Shown here: positions 8,671 to 16,417 of the stretch, in pieces
How positions within the stretch are numbered: the stretch's first letter is position 1
Layout of the letters: each line of letters opens with the position of its first letter
DNA from: Lysobacter changpingensis
Lineage (GTDB): Bacteria; Pseudomonadota; Gammaproteobacteria; Xanthomonadales; Xanthomonadaceae
NCBI RefSeq assembly: GCF_017308985.1
Contig: NZ_JADWPE010000003.1
Span: 186,001 to 250,000, forward strand
Direction: 5' to 3'
Length of the DNA stretch: 64,000 bases
The notes under the pieces: model-generated
What the model saw: only the letters and a program-made list of their open reading frames with translations
Databases searched by the model: none
What the model was told of the DNA's origin: nothing
Translations under genes and position numbers: made by a program

Positions 8671-10002
8671 ATGCCGAGGATTTCTCACCCTGATTTTTTG
8701 ACGAGACGCAGGCTCTGCGGAGCCGCGGTGGTGACGATCGCCGCGACGCCGCTCGGGCTACTCAGTTGCTCAGACAGGAAGACAGCCATGAACGAAGTCG
8801 CAGAGAAGAAGCCGAAGGCCGCGGCATCCACCGATGTCCGGCCGTTCGAGTACCAGGCCAGTGAGGCGGATCTCGCCGATCTGAAGCGGCGCATACAGGC
8901 CACCCGGTGGCCTGACGCCGAAGTAGTCAAGGATCAGAGCCAAGGCGTGCAGCTGGCAGTCATCCAGAAGCTGGCGAACCATTGGGCCAATAATTACGAC
9001 TGGCGCAAGACGGAAGCACGGATCAATGCTGTCCCCAACTTCCTTACGAGCATCGACGGCGTCGACATTCATTTCATGCACGCCAAGTCGAAGCATGAGA
9101 ACGCCCTGCCCTTGCTTGTCGCGCACGGCTGGCCGGGATCGTTCGTCGAACAGATGAAGCTCATCGGCCCGCTCACGGATCCGACCGCACACGGCGGCAC
9201 CGAGGCGGATGCATTTCATCTGATCATTCCGTCGATGCCGGGCTACGGCTTCTCCAGCAGGCCGACCACGACGGGGTGGAACCCTCCACGCATCGCGGAC
9301 GCCTACAACGAGTTGATGAAACGGCTTGGTTACACGAAGTGGGGCGCGCAGGGTGGAGACTGGGGCGCGGTCGTGGTGGACCTGATGGCCCTCAAGAAGC
9401 CGCCGGGTCTGGTCGGAATCCATACCAACATGCCCGGCGTGGTGCCTCCTGATCTCGACCAATCGCTGTTCCGCGGAGAGCCGATCCCCGAAGGCCTCTC
9501 GGAAGAAGAAAGAAAGTGCTGCGAGCAGCTGGCCTTCACCTACAAGCACATCGGTTACGCGATCCAGATGGGCGATCGGCCGCAAACTCTTACTGGGTTG
9601 TCGGATTCGCCCGTGGGCTTGGCTGCCTACATGCTCGACCACGACCCGAAGAGCTACGAAATGATCGCGCGCTCGATCAACGGAACGCCCGAAGGACTCA
9701 CGCCGGACGACGTGCTCGACAACATCACACTGTTCTGGCTCACGAACACGCCGATCTCCGCAGCACGGCTGTACTGGGAAAACAAGACGCCTTACTTCTC
9801 GACGAAGGGCGTAACGATTCCCGTCGCCGTCAGCGCGTTCCCCGACGAGCTGTACACCTCGCCGAAGAGCTGGGCCGAGAAGGCGTATCCGCAGCTTGTG
9901 TACTACAACCGACCCGCCAAGGGCGGCCATTTTGCGGCCTGGGAACAACCTGCCCTGCTTTCCCAGGACGTCAGGGAAGGATTCAAGACCTTGCGCGGTT
10001 GA
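8671..10002 (+). CDS. EHN-type epoxide hydrolase, exported lipoprotein form
   Basis: 443 residues. An N-terminal export signal (TRRRL then a hydrophobic core ending LGLLSC, with lipobox cysteine 33) suggests Tat- or Sec-dependent export and lipid anchoring. An EHN domain (about 56-165, starting RPFEYQASEADLADL) precedes an alpha/beta-hydrolase fold with oxyanion motif HGWPG (152-156), nucleophile elbow GGDWG (Asp230) and catalytic His420 in GGHFAAWEQP. This is the microsomal epoxide hydrolase-like family, hydrolysing epoxides to diols by an aspartyl-ester intermediate. The AGGAGG at 8661 fixes the start. A close paralogue follows 97 bases downstream. Confidence 0.88.
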   Translation: MPRISHPDFLTRRRLCGAAVVTIAATPLGLLSCSDRKTAMNEVAEKKPKAAASTDVRPFEYQASEADLADLKRRIQATRWPDAEVVKDQSQGVQLAVIQKLANHWANNYDWRKTEARINAVPNFLTSIDGVDIHFMHAKSKHENALPLLVAHGWPGSFVEQMKLIGPLTDPTAHGGTEADAFHLIIPSMPGYGFSSRPTTTGWNPPRIADAYNELMKRLGYTKWGAQGGDWGAVVVDLMALKKPPGLVGIHTNMPGVVPPDLDQSLFRGEPIPEGLSEEERKCCEQLAFTYKHIGYAIQMGDRPQTLTGLSDSPVGLAAYMLDHDPKSYEMIARSINGTPEGLTPDDVLDNITLFWLTNTPISAARLYWENKTPYFSTKGVTIPVAVSAFPDELYTSPKSWAEKAYPQLVYYNRPAKGGHFAAWEQPALLSQDVREGFKTLRG

Positions 10003-10099
10003 GTCAAACACGGGCGGCCGGCAGCTCTTCGCTCCGGCCGCCTCTTGCGTCATATCTGCCCCCCCTGCGTGGCAGCGGTTCGCCGTCGGAGGACTTCCC

Positions 10100-11311
10100 A
10101 TGAGCACCATCGCAAACGGAGTGGTGGCGCCCCGCGCCTCCATCGAGCCGCGAGCGTTCGCATATCACGCCACGGAGGAGGATCTTCTCGATCTCAAGCA
10201 GCGTATCGATGCAACCCGATGGCCGGACCGCGAAACGGTTGCCGGTTCGGCTCAGGGCGCCGAGCTTGCCACGATCCGCAGGCTCGTGGATCGTTGGGCC
10301 ACGCAGTACGACTGGCGAAAGATCGAGAGCCGGATAAACGCGCAGCCGAACTTCCTGGTGACGATCGATGGAGTTGATCTCCACTTCATGCACGTGCGCT
10401 CGAAGCACGAGCACGCGCTTCCACTACTTATCGCACACGGCTGGCCGGGTACGTTCGTCGCGCTGATGAAGATCATCGGTCCGTTGACCGACCCTACGGC
10501 CTACGGCGGCGAGGCGTCCGACGCGTTTCATCTGATCATCCCCTCGATGCCAGGCTACGGATTCTCGAGCAAACCCACGTCTGCCGGCTGGAGCCCGGTA
10601 CGTGTAGCCGGCGCTTACAACGGCTTGATGGCAGGATTGGGATACCCCCGCTGGGGTGCGCAGGGAGGCGACTGGGGCGCGATCGTGGTCGAGCAGATGG
10701 CCCTGGCGAAACACGCGGGACTGGTTGGAATCCACACGAACATGCCCGGCGCGGTGCCTGCGGAAGTGGATGCGGCGCTGCTTCGCGGAGACGCTCCGCC
10801 AAAAGGTCAAACCGATGAGGAATGCCAGGCGTGCGACCAGTTGGCATCGGCGTATCGCCACATCGGATACGCGCAGCTGCTGGGCGGTCGTCCGCAGACG
10901 ATGACGTACCTGGCCGATTCACCTACAGGACTGGCCGCCTTCCTGATAGACAACGTGCCAAAAAGCTACGAGCTGATGGCGCGCGTGATCGATGGCGCAG
11001 CTGAAACGCTCACGATCGACGACCTCCTCGACAACATCACGCTGTTCTGGCTGACGAACACGGCGATTTCGGCCGCACGCCTTTACTGGGAGAACACGAC
11101 GCCCTACTTCTCGGTCAAAGGCATTTCGCTTCCCGTCGCGGTGAGCGCGTTTCCGGACGAACTGTTCGTCACACCGCGCAGCTGGGCAGAAAAGGCGTAT
11201 ACGAATCTCGTGCACTACAACCAGTTGCCCCGCGGCGGGCACTTCCCGGCATGGGAACAGCCCGAGCTGTTCGTGCAGGAGGTCCGCGCCGGCTTCCGTA
11301 GCTTGAGATGA
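10100..11311 (+). CDS. EHN-type epoxide hydrolase, cytoplasmic paralogue
   Basis: 403 residues from ATG 10100, preceded by GGAGGA at 10088-10093; the frame is open further upstream but that part shows no homology. The domain order matches its neighbour: EHN region (17-125), HGWPG (113-117), GGDWG with nucleophile Asp191, and GGHFPAWEQP with His381. Long stretches are identical to the upstream paralogue (for example DAFHLIIPSMPGYGFSS and LDNITLFWLTNT), so the two arose by tandem duplication. This copy has no signal peptide, so it should act in the cytoplasm. The gene pair is probably co-transcribed. Confidence 0.87.
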   Translation: MSTIANGVVAPRASIEPRAFAYHATEEDLLDLKQRIDATRWPDRETVAGSAQGAELATIRRLVDRWATQYDWRKIESRINAQPNFLVTIDGVDLHFMHVRSKHEHALPLLIAHGWPGTFVALMKIIGPLTDPTAYGGEASDAFHLIIPSMPGYGFSSKPTSAGWSPVRVAGAYNGLMAGLGYPRWGAQGGDWGAIVVEQMALAKHAGLVGIHTNMPGAVPAEVDAALLRGDAPPKGQTDEECQACDQLASAYRHIGYAQLLGGRPQTMTYLADSPTGLAAFLIDNVPKSYELMARVIDGAAETLTIDDLLDNITLFWLTNTAISAARLYWENTTPYFSVKGISLPVAVSAFPDELFVTPRSWAEKAYTNLVHYNQLPRGGHFPAWEQPELFVQEVRAGFRSLR

Positions 11312-11321
11312 CGTGCAGCCC

Positions 11322-11777
11322 TTAGGACTGCTTGCCCGCGAACTTCAGCAGGTTCGTGCGCAGGTCCACGATCTCCTTCTGGAGACGCCTGAATTCAGTT
11401 GCGGACATGCCGCATGCTTCCACGAGGTCCGTGCCAAACGCCTTCTCGCGCAGACGCCTCCCGCTGTTGGTCAGCCGCACGCGCACCTGGCGCTCGTCGG
11501 AAGGATCCCGCGTGCGCTCGACATGGCCCATGGCCTCCAGCTTCTTGAGGATCGGCGTCAACGTGTTCGACTCGAGGAACAGCTTCTCGCCGAGGCTGCC
11601 GACCGTTTGGTCGTCTTCTTCCCAGAGGGCCACGACGGTGACGTACTGCGTGTACGTAAGGCCGAGCTCGTCCAGGAGCGGACGGTAGACCTTTCCGAAT
11701 GCAAGGTTGGTCGAATAGACGGCGAAGCAGAGAAACTCAGCCAGTCGGGTGTCTTGGGCGTTCTTGTTGGCTTTCAT
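11322..11777 (-). CDS. ohrR: OhrR, MarR-family organic-peroxide sensor repressor
   Basis: 151 residues. The N-terminal EFLCFAVYSTNLAFGKVYRP includes Cys17 at the place of the peroxide-sensing cysteine of OhrR, followed by LGLTYTQYVTVVALWEED. The winged helix contains LFLESNTLTPILKKLE and DPSDERQVRVRLT. OhrR proteins repress ohr until the cysteine is oxidised by organic hydroperoxides. The gene is divergent from ohr across a 278-base region with three paired operator-like repeats, one of them 30 bases upstream of this start. An AGGAG lies about eight bases before ATG 11777. The 3' end converges with the epoxide hydrolase gene, 10 bases apart. Confidence 0.92.
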   Translation of the reverse strand: MKANKNAQDTRLAEFLCFAVYSTNLAFGKVYRPLLDELGLTYTQYVTVVALWEEDDQTVGSLGEKLFLESNTLTPILKKLEAMGHVERTRDPSDERQVRVRLTNSGRRLREKAFGTDLVEACGMSATEFRRLQKEIVDLRTNLLKFAGKQS

Positions 11778-11806
11778 TGGGTCATCTCCTGAATGGCACG
11801 CATTTT

Positions 11807-11833
11807 ATCGCATCCGATGCAATCGTAAGCGAT
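11807..11833. promoter_or_regulatory. paired operator-like repeat 1 (ohrR-proximal)
   Basis: Two 12-base near-palindromes, ATCGCATCCGAT (11807-11818) and ATCGTAAGCGAT (11822-11833), lie 15 bases apart start to start. The same pair structure recurs twice more before ohr. The position next to the ohrR start suggests autoregulation. Confidence 0.65.
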
Positions 11834-11892
11834 TACTTCCTGAATGGAGCAGGCAGGCTCCTGCAGGGTCTGAACCGGCTCCTGCGCAGATT

Positions 11893-11919
11893 AACGCACA
11901 CGATCTAATCGCACACGAT
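11893..11919. promoter_or_regulatory. paired operator-like repeat 2
   Basis: AACGCACACGAT (11893-11904) and ATCGCACACGAT (11908-11919) have the same 15-base register as the other two pairs, with CTA as spacer. Confidence 0.6.
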
Positions 11920-11987
11920 AAATTAGCGCTGAACCAAGCCGGCTTCCCTTGTTGACCGACCAAGTCCGCCTCCCTAGGATGCGCTCC

Positions 11988-12014
11988 ATCGCATGCGATC
12001 TAATCCTATGCGAT
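11988..12014. promoter_or_regulatory. paired operator-like repeat 3 (ohr-proximal)
   Basis: The perfect palindrome ATCGCATGCGAT (11988-11999) and ATCCTATGCGAT (12003-12014) are again separated by CTA. They end 41 bases before the ohr start, where they would overlap the ohr core promoter. Confidence 0.65.
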
Positions 12015-12055
12015 ATACATAAGCCTCACCACCCCTCCCCATACGAGACACCGCC

Positions 12056-12502
12056 ATGACCAAGATCGAGAAGCTGCTCTTCACCGGCAAGACCCACACC
12101 ACGTTTGCCCGCGCGCCGTCCGGTGCGGACCACGGCTCCGTCAACCTGTCCCTGTCGTCCCCTTCGCATCCCGGCCATGAGCTGACGTTCCCGGATGTCG
12201 TGGCGCATCCGACCGCCGAGCAACTGTTCGCCGGCGCCTGGTCGTCCTGCTACATCACGGCGATCGGCCTTGTCGCAGCGCAGAAGCGCATCGCGCTGCC
12301 GTCCGACATCTCGGTCGACATCGACGTCGACCTGGGCCAGGCCGGAGCCGAGTGGCTGCTGCGCGCCAAGTTCGAAGTGCGCATCCCGGGCCTGCCGCAG
12401 GACGTCGCCGAGAAGCTCGCCCACACGGCGCATGAGATCTGCCCGTATTCGAAGGCGACGCGCGGAGACATCGAGCTGGACGTGAACGTCGTCACTTCGT
12501 GA
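12056..12502 (+). CDS. ohr: Ohr, organic hydroperoxide reductase (OsmC superfamily)
   Basis: 148 residues, typical of Ohr. It contains EQLFAGAWSSCYITA with reactive Cys65 and HEICPYSKATRG with resolving Cys129, the thiol pair of Ohr peroxidases. The N-terminal segment KTHTTF and the core VNLSLS strands fit the family. Ohr reduces fatty-acid and other organic hydroperoxides using lipoylated proteins. Divergent ohrR and the paired repeats indicate peroxide-inducible control. A very strong hairpin follows the stop, then rof, ccdA and a TlpA-like gene on the same strand, so read-through could couple Ohr to a periplasmic thiol-redox pair. Confidence 0.93.
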   Translation: MTKIEKLLFTGKTHTTFARAPSGADHGSVNLSLSSPSHPGHELTFPDVVAHPTAEQLFAGAWSSCYITAIGLVAAQKRIALPSDISVDIDVDLGQAGAEWLLRAKFEVRIPGLPQDVAEKLAHTAHEICPYSKATRGDIELDVNVVTS

Positions 12503-12506
12503 CACA

Positions 12507-12550
12507 TCGAGCGATCGGTCGCTCCCAGCCGGGAGCGACCGATCGCTCGA
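12507..12550. terminator. perfect 20-bp hairpin between ohr and rof
   Basis: The arms 12507-12526 and 12531-12550 are perfectly complementary over 20 bases around the four-base loop AGCC. The sequence after it is TAGACAACGC, not a T-tract on either strand. It could terminate in a factor-assisted way, stabilise the ohr mRNA 3' end, or act as a processing site. It includes two copies of the self-complementary CGATCG core. Confidence 0.7.
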
Positions 12551-12579
12551 TAGACAACGCATCGCACCGAGGAATCGCC

Positions 12580-12855
12580 ATGAACATCGAACGTAGCCCG
12601 TACCACCCGATCAGCTGTGAATTCCACGATCGCCTTGAAGACCTGGCGACGCTCCGCAAAGCGGTGCGAATCGATTACCGCGACGAATCCGGTATGGAGC
12701 AGGTCCGCGACGCCGTGATCACGGACGTCATCGCCCGCGATGGGGAAGAGTTCGTCGTCCTCGACTCGGCCCGGCACGTGCGCCTTGACCGGCTAATCGA
12801 AGTCGATGGGGCGAGGCTTTCGGACTACGAGTCGTCTGACTCGTGTGGCGTCTGA
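12580..12855 (+). CDS. rof: Rho-binding antiterminator (Rof/YaeO-like)
   Basis: 91 residues. The N-terminus YHPISCEFHDRLEDLATL matches the family hallmark Y-x-P-I-x-C-x-x-x-D-x-L-E. The rest is strand-rich (RIDYRD, AVITDVIARDGEEFVVLD), as in the small beta-fold of Rof. Rof binds the primary RNA site of Rho and inhibits termination. The placement directly behind a strong hairpin and ahead of a thiol-redox gene pair is notable. Rof homologues occur in stress-linked contexts, but its effect on this operon is inference. ATG 12580 follows CGAGGAATCGCC. Confidence 0.75.
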   Translation: MNIERSPYHPISCEFHDRLEDLATLRKAVRIDYRDESGMEQVRDAVITDVIARDGEEFVVLDSARHVRLDRLIEVDGARLSDYESSDSCGV

Positions 12856-12876
12856 TCCGGCCTCGAGGGCAACACA

Positions 12877-13572
12877 ATGATTGAGCTTGCGCTGGCCGGT
12901 GCCGCGGGCATCGCCACCATTCTGTCGCCTTGCATCCTGCCCGCGCTACCCATCGTGCTCGCGACGACGGCGGGCCGCGACCGGCATGAGCCTGCGCTGA
13001 TCATCGCGGGGTTCGTGGGCTCGTTCGCACTCGGCGGTATCGCGCTTGCCGCGCTATTCGGTTCGTCGGGCGAGTGGCAGGAGGTGTTCCGGACCGGTGC
13101 CATCGTGGTGCTGCTGCTCGCCGGGCTAGCCTGCCTGTGGAGTACACCCTTCGAGCGCCTGGCCGCGATGGCGCAAGGCTGGTTCGCGATGCATGGGGAA
13201 CCGCAGGGCCCACGCACTCGGAGATCGGGCCCGCTTCTGGTTGGCGCTTCCCTCGGCCTTGCCTGGACGCCATGTGCGGGACCGGTGTTGGCCTCGGTGC
13301 TTGCACTGGCGGCGAGCGCGCAGGCGCCCGCGAAAGCGGTGGCGCTGCTGGCGACCTACGCCTTGGGTGCTGGGCTGCCCATGCTCGCCATCGCCTACGG
13401 GGGAAATCGCCTGTCCAAGCGGCTTGCCGTGCTCACGAGCAAGGCGGATCTGCTGCGCAAAGGGTTCGGTGCGACCGCCGTTTCCGTCGCGCTTCTCCAA
13501 CTCTTCCACTACGACATCGCCTTCATTGCCTGGGCGACGCAGTGGCTTCCTTCCGTTTCAACCGGACTCTGA
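12877..13572 (+). CDS. ccdA: CcdA/DsbD-like thiol-disulfide electron transporter
   Basis: 231 residues with six predicted membrane helices. The two symmetry-related cysteine motifs are visible as ILSPCILPALPIVL near the N-terminus and LAWTPCAGPVLASVL in the middle, the electron-relay pair of CcdA. Such proteins pass electrons from cytoplasmic thioredoxin to periplasmic thioredoxin-like proteins. The next gene, three bases downstream, is exactly such a partner (a TlpA-like CxxC lipoprotein). It starts 21 bases after rof. The short intergenic gaps indicate one operon. Confidence 0.88.
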   Translation: MIELALAGAAGIATILSPCILPALPIVLATTAGRDRHEPALIIAGFVGSFALGGIALAALFGSSGEWQEVFRTGAIVVLLLAGLACLWSTPFERLAAMAQGWFAMHGEPQGPRTRRSGPLLVGASLGLAWTPCAGPVLASVLALAASAQAPAKAVALLATYALGAGLPMLAIAYGGNRLSKRLAVLTSKADLLRKGFGATAVSVALLQLFHYDIAFIAWATQWLPSVSTGL

Positions 13573-13575
13573 ACC

Positions 13576-14133
13576 ATGATCAAGCCCACCCTCACCGTCC
13601 TCGCCGCCTGCCTGCTCGGCGCCGCCTGCACCAGCGGCGCGCAGGAAGATCCGCTCGAGCCCACACGTGGCCCAGGCCTCGAATCCCCGAAGGCCCCGGA
13701 TTTCACCGGCATCAACCATTGGATCAACAGCCATCCGCTCTCCCTCGGCCACCTGAAGGGCAAGGTTGTGCTCGTCGAGTTCTGGACCTACGACTGCATC
13801 AACTGCATCCATGTCATGCCGCATGTGAAGCAGTGGCATGAGCGCTACAAGGACCAAGGTCTGGTCGTTGTCGGCATGCACACGCCCGAGTACGGGCACG
13901 AACGCATCCTGGGCAACCTCGAGGAAGCCGTGAAGCGCTTTGGCATCAACTACCCGGTGGCACAGGACAACGACTACGCCACCTGGGATGCGTTCGGTAA
14001 CCGGTACTGGCCTGCGGTGTACCTGATCGACCAGAACGGGAGCATCGTCTACCAGCACTTCGGAGAGGGTGCCTACGACGCCACCGAAGCACAGATCCGC
14101 CGGCTGCTTTCCGGAAGTGCGGCCGCAAGCTGA
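13576..14133 (+). CDS. TlpA-like periplasmic thioredoxin, lipoprotein
   Basis: 185 residues. It has a lipoprotein signal with lipobox LLGAAC (Cys18), then a thioredoxin-like fold with the active site DCINC (Cys74/Cys77) preceded by VEFWTY, a conserved cis-proline region (YWPAVYLI) and an AhpC/TSA-type insertion. The WTYDCINCIHVMP segment resembles the thioredoxin domains found fused to CcdA in DipZ-like proteins. It is probably the periplasmic electron acceptor of the adjacent CcdA and may repair oxidised cysteines or methionine sulfoxide reductases after peroxide stress. That role is inference from the ohr context. Confidence 0.87.
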   Translation: MIKPTLTVLAACLLGAACTSGAQEDPLEPTRGPGLESPKAPDFTGINHWINSHPLSLGHLKGKVVLVEFWTYDCINCIHVMPHVKQWHERYKDQGLVVVGMHTPEYGHERILGNLEEAVKRFGINYPVAQDNDYATWDAFGNRYWPAVYLIDQNGSIVYQHFGEGAYDATEAQIRRLLSGSAAAS

Positions 14134-14323
14134 TGCCGCCCCTCCTCGCTGGCGGCGCGCAAGCCTCACGCACGCCCGATTTGTATCCCAATGCACAAGG
14201 AAGCCTCCTGGATGCATTGGGCGACGAGCGTGGACCTTTCCAACATTCGCCGGATACATAAGTGGCGCGCAATGTGTCAAAGCCGGCGGAAAGTCCGCCG
14301 GCTCCGTCACGAAGGATGAGATC

Positions 14324-15061
14324 ATGACAAACCTGCCATCTTCGGCTCGCAAAGCCGCGCTGGTATTCGGCGGTTCGCGCGGCATCGGCGCCGCTACGGC
14401 TCGCCGCCTGGCCCATGAGGGATATGCGGTCGCCCTCACCTATGCCTCGCGCACCGACAAGGCGGCCGAGGTAGTCGGGTCCATCGAAGCCGACGGAGGC
14501 GTGGCTATCGCGTTGCAGGCGGACAGTTCCGACGCGAATGCGATCGCCACCGCCATGGACGCCGTCGAGCGACTCGGACCGCTTCACGTTGCCGTAGTCA
14601 ACGCCGGCATCTACGAGGGCAGCCCTCTGGAGCAGTTCCCATTGGACATGCTGGACCGAATGCTCGCCATCAACGTACGCGGGGTGTTCCTCGCGGTGCA
14701 GGCTGCCGCGTCGCGGATGGCCGACGGAGGCAGCATCATCACGATCGGCAGCAACACCGCCGTGCGCAGCGGCGTCGTCGGGAGCAGCGTGTACGCGATG
14801 ACCAAGGCCGCCGTGGCCACGCTGGTTCGCGAACTGGCGCTTGATCTCGCCCCTCGCAAGATCACAATCAACAACATCCAGCCGGGCCCGATCGGAACCG
14901 ACATCACAGCCGGTTTCCTCGATCACCTCGTCGAGGGCAACCCCCTGAAGCGCGTCGGTCGTCCGGACGAGGTCGCTGCCCTGGCCGCCTTTCTCTCCGG
15001 AGCCGAGGCGCGCTATATAACAGGCGCCAGTCTGACATTGGACGGCGGCTACTCCATCTGA
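14324..15061 (+). CDS. short-chain dehydrogenase/reductase
   Basis: 245 residues, classical SDR. The cofactor motif is GGSRGIG (16-22) instead of the canonical TGxxxGIG. NAG is at 93-95, catalytic Ser143 and YAMTK gives Tyr157/Lys161. The C-terminal YITGASLTLDGGYSI is typical of the FabG-like group. Arg27/Arg28 and Ser42/Arg43 after the first strands suggest NADP(H) preference. It stands alone, 190 bases after the TlpA-like gene. The promoter region contains a GCCGGCGGA/TCCGCCGGC hairpin at about 14282-14302. The substrate cannot be inferred. Confidence 0.88.
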   Translation: MTNLPSSARKAALVFGGSRGIGAATARRLAHEGYAVALTYASRTDKAAEVVGSIEADGGVAIALQADSSDANAIATAMDAVERLGPLHVAVVNAGIYEGSPLEQFPLDMLDRMLAINVRGVFLAVQAAASRMADGGSIITIGSNTAVRSGVVGSSVYAMTKAAVATLVRELALDLAPRKITINNIQPGPIGTDITAGFLDHLVEGNPLKRVGRPDEVAALAAFLSGAEARYITGASLTLDGGYSI

Positions 15062-15093
15062 CACACCAGCCGATTTGGTGTCGAAAGGCGAAT

Positions 15094-15354
15094 TTATCCC
15101 AGAAGCTCGTCAGGGACCTTACCTGTCCGGCTGTATCGGATGATGGCATCCCGAACGCAGCTGGCATTCTGAGGATCTAAAGCCTCCCGTTCGCGCGCGA
15201 GGGAGATGATCTGTGCTTCTAGCTCTTCAATTTGAGAGTGGCTTGGATTTGGCTTCCTCTCCTCGGCGCCGATCTCGCTGCTCAGGCTCCCTATTCGCGA
15301 ACTAATGAGCTCGCGTGCCAATTCGTATGCCATACCCTGCAAGTAAGTCGACAT
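15094..15354 (-). CDS. small coiled-coil protein, unknown
   Basis: 86 residues from ATG 15354 (a GTG nine bases earlier is the alternative start). The sequence is helical and charged, with a heptad-like centre (QIEELEAQIISLAREREAL), suggesting a coiled coil. A single cysteine lies near the C-terminus. No signal peptide or known motif is visible. It converges with the SDR gene, ends 33 bases apart. The coherent amino-acid composition, unlike the shadow frames around it, is the reason for calling it real. Confidence 0.5.
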   Translation of the reverse strand: MSTYLQGMAYELARELISSRIGSLSSEIGAEERKPNPSHSQIEELEAQIISLAREREALDPQNASCVRDAIIRYSRTGKVPDELLG

Positions 15355-15363
15355 CGAAATCAC

Positions 15364-16380
15364 CCGTCACACGCCTACGGACAATCTTCGCACACCCCTC
15401 TCTGTGGCGCGACAAGATGGAAATGCGCCCTGAAGATCCCATTGCAGCAACATGCCCCCGACGTGGCGACTCGGAGGAGTATGGGCCTCAATTGCTACCC
15501 TCCGTAGCGTGACGAATCCCTGCTCCTCTTAGAGCGAGCCCGCATACGGGCTGCACATCTTTCGTGACGTATGCAGTGACTGAGCAGGTATTTCGTGGCA
15601 AATGCGCCGTTGTTGTTGGGGCCGAATCGAATCAGTAGCATCAAGGACGTACATCTTGTTGATTCCAAAGGCCGTCGTTCAAAAGGACAAGAAAGGCATC
15701 AGGACGACAGGGCTTTTCTGACTCGGCGGTCCTCATGGGCTGCCGATATCTCAGGTGGGTGGATTGCTAAATATGTGAGTTCTTAGCGGGTGAAACTTTG
15801 AGTTTATTGACGTGCTCTGTGATCACTTCCGAGGAACCGCCCGTTCGCCAGCCAGAACCGCCCATTTGTCGACCAACAATCGCCCGCTTTTAGTACCTCA
15901 ACCAAGAACGCCCCGACGAGCGAGCAACCACCGACAACCCGCCCGCAATTTCTCAGGCAAAACGCGGCCGCCGTATTGGTAGACCGGAACTGTCTAGACG
16001 CTGGCTAATGGCCGGCTGGCGCGGCACCAACAACAACATGCTCTGTAGCCTCTTGAGCGCTTCAACAAGATGCCTGGGTTCGACTGCGGTTCGAGGCACG
16101 ATTCTTGTGGTGTCGACTCTGGAAATTTTACCGCGTGCTCCGTGCAAACTTTGCCGAGGCAGATTGACGTCTCGGAGCGCGCTGGCCCTTGTGATTGACC
16201 GTAACGTTGCGGCCCGCACCTTAACGTGGGGACTGTTAAGGTGGAAATTCGAATGTTAAGGCTACGAAGAAGCGTCAGGGTCGGGGGCAACAGCGGCAGC
16301 AATGCTGCCGAACCGCAAAGGCGGGGATCGGTTTTTTGCAGCGGGCTGCAATAGGCGATCGCGTACTCGAACCGAAATAT
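15364..16380. other. long intergenic region, no supported gene
   Basis: About one kilobase, clearly less GC-rich than its surroundings and with no frame resembling a family. It contains a CCTTAAC (16219-16225) / GTTAAGG (16235-16241) inverted repeat with a third GTTAAGG at 16255-16261, and a GCAGCA/TGCTGC hairpin near 16290. The composition suggests acquired or decayed DNA. Confidence 0.5.
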
Positions 16381-16408
16381 GGGAAGGCCCGGATACCCGG
16401 GCCTTCCC
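16381..16408 (-). terminator. terminator hairpin of the RTX gene
   Basis: A perfect 12-bp stem GGGAAGGCCCGG / CCGGGCCTTCCC around ATAC, ten bases past the RTX stop codon. On the minus strand it is followed by ATATTTC, a weak T-tract. Confidence 0.7.
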
Positions 16409-16417
16409 ATTCACCGC

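Noticed and set aside
8327-8701. Plus-strand frame of 124 codons upstream of the epoxide hydrolase
   Set aside because: It overlaps the first codons of the real gene, lacks a ribosome binding site and resembles nothing known.
8770-10143. Minus-strand frame of 457 codons over the first epoxide hydrolase
   Set aside because: Antisense shadow; the plus-strand gene has all catalytic residues and an AGGAGG site.
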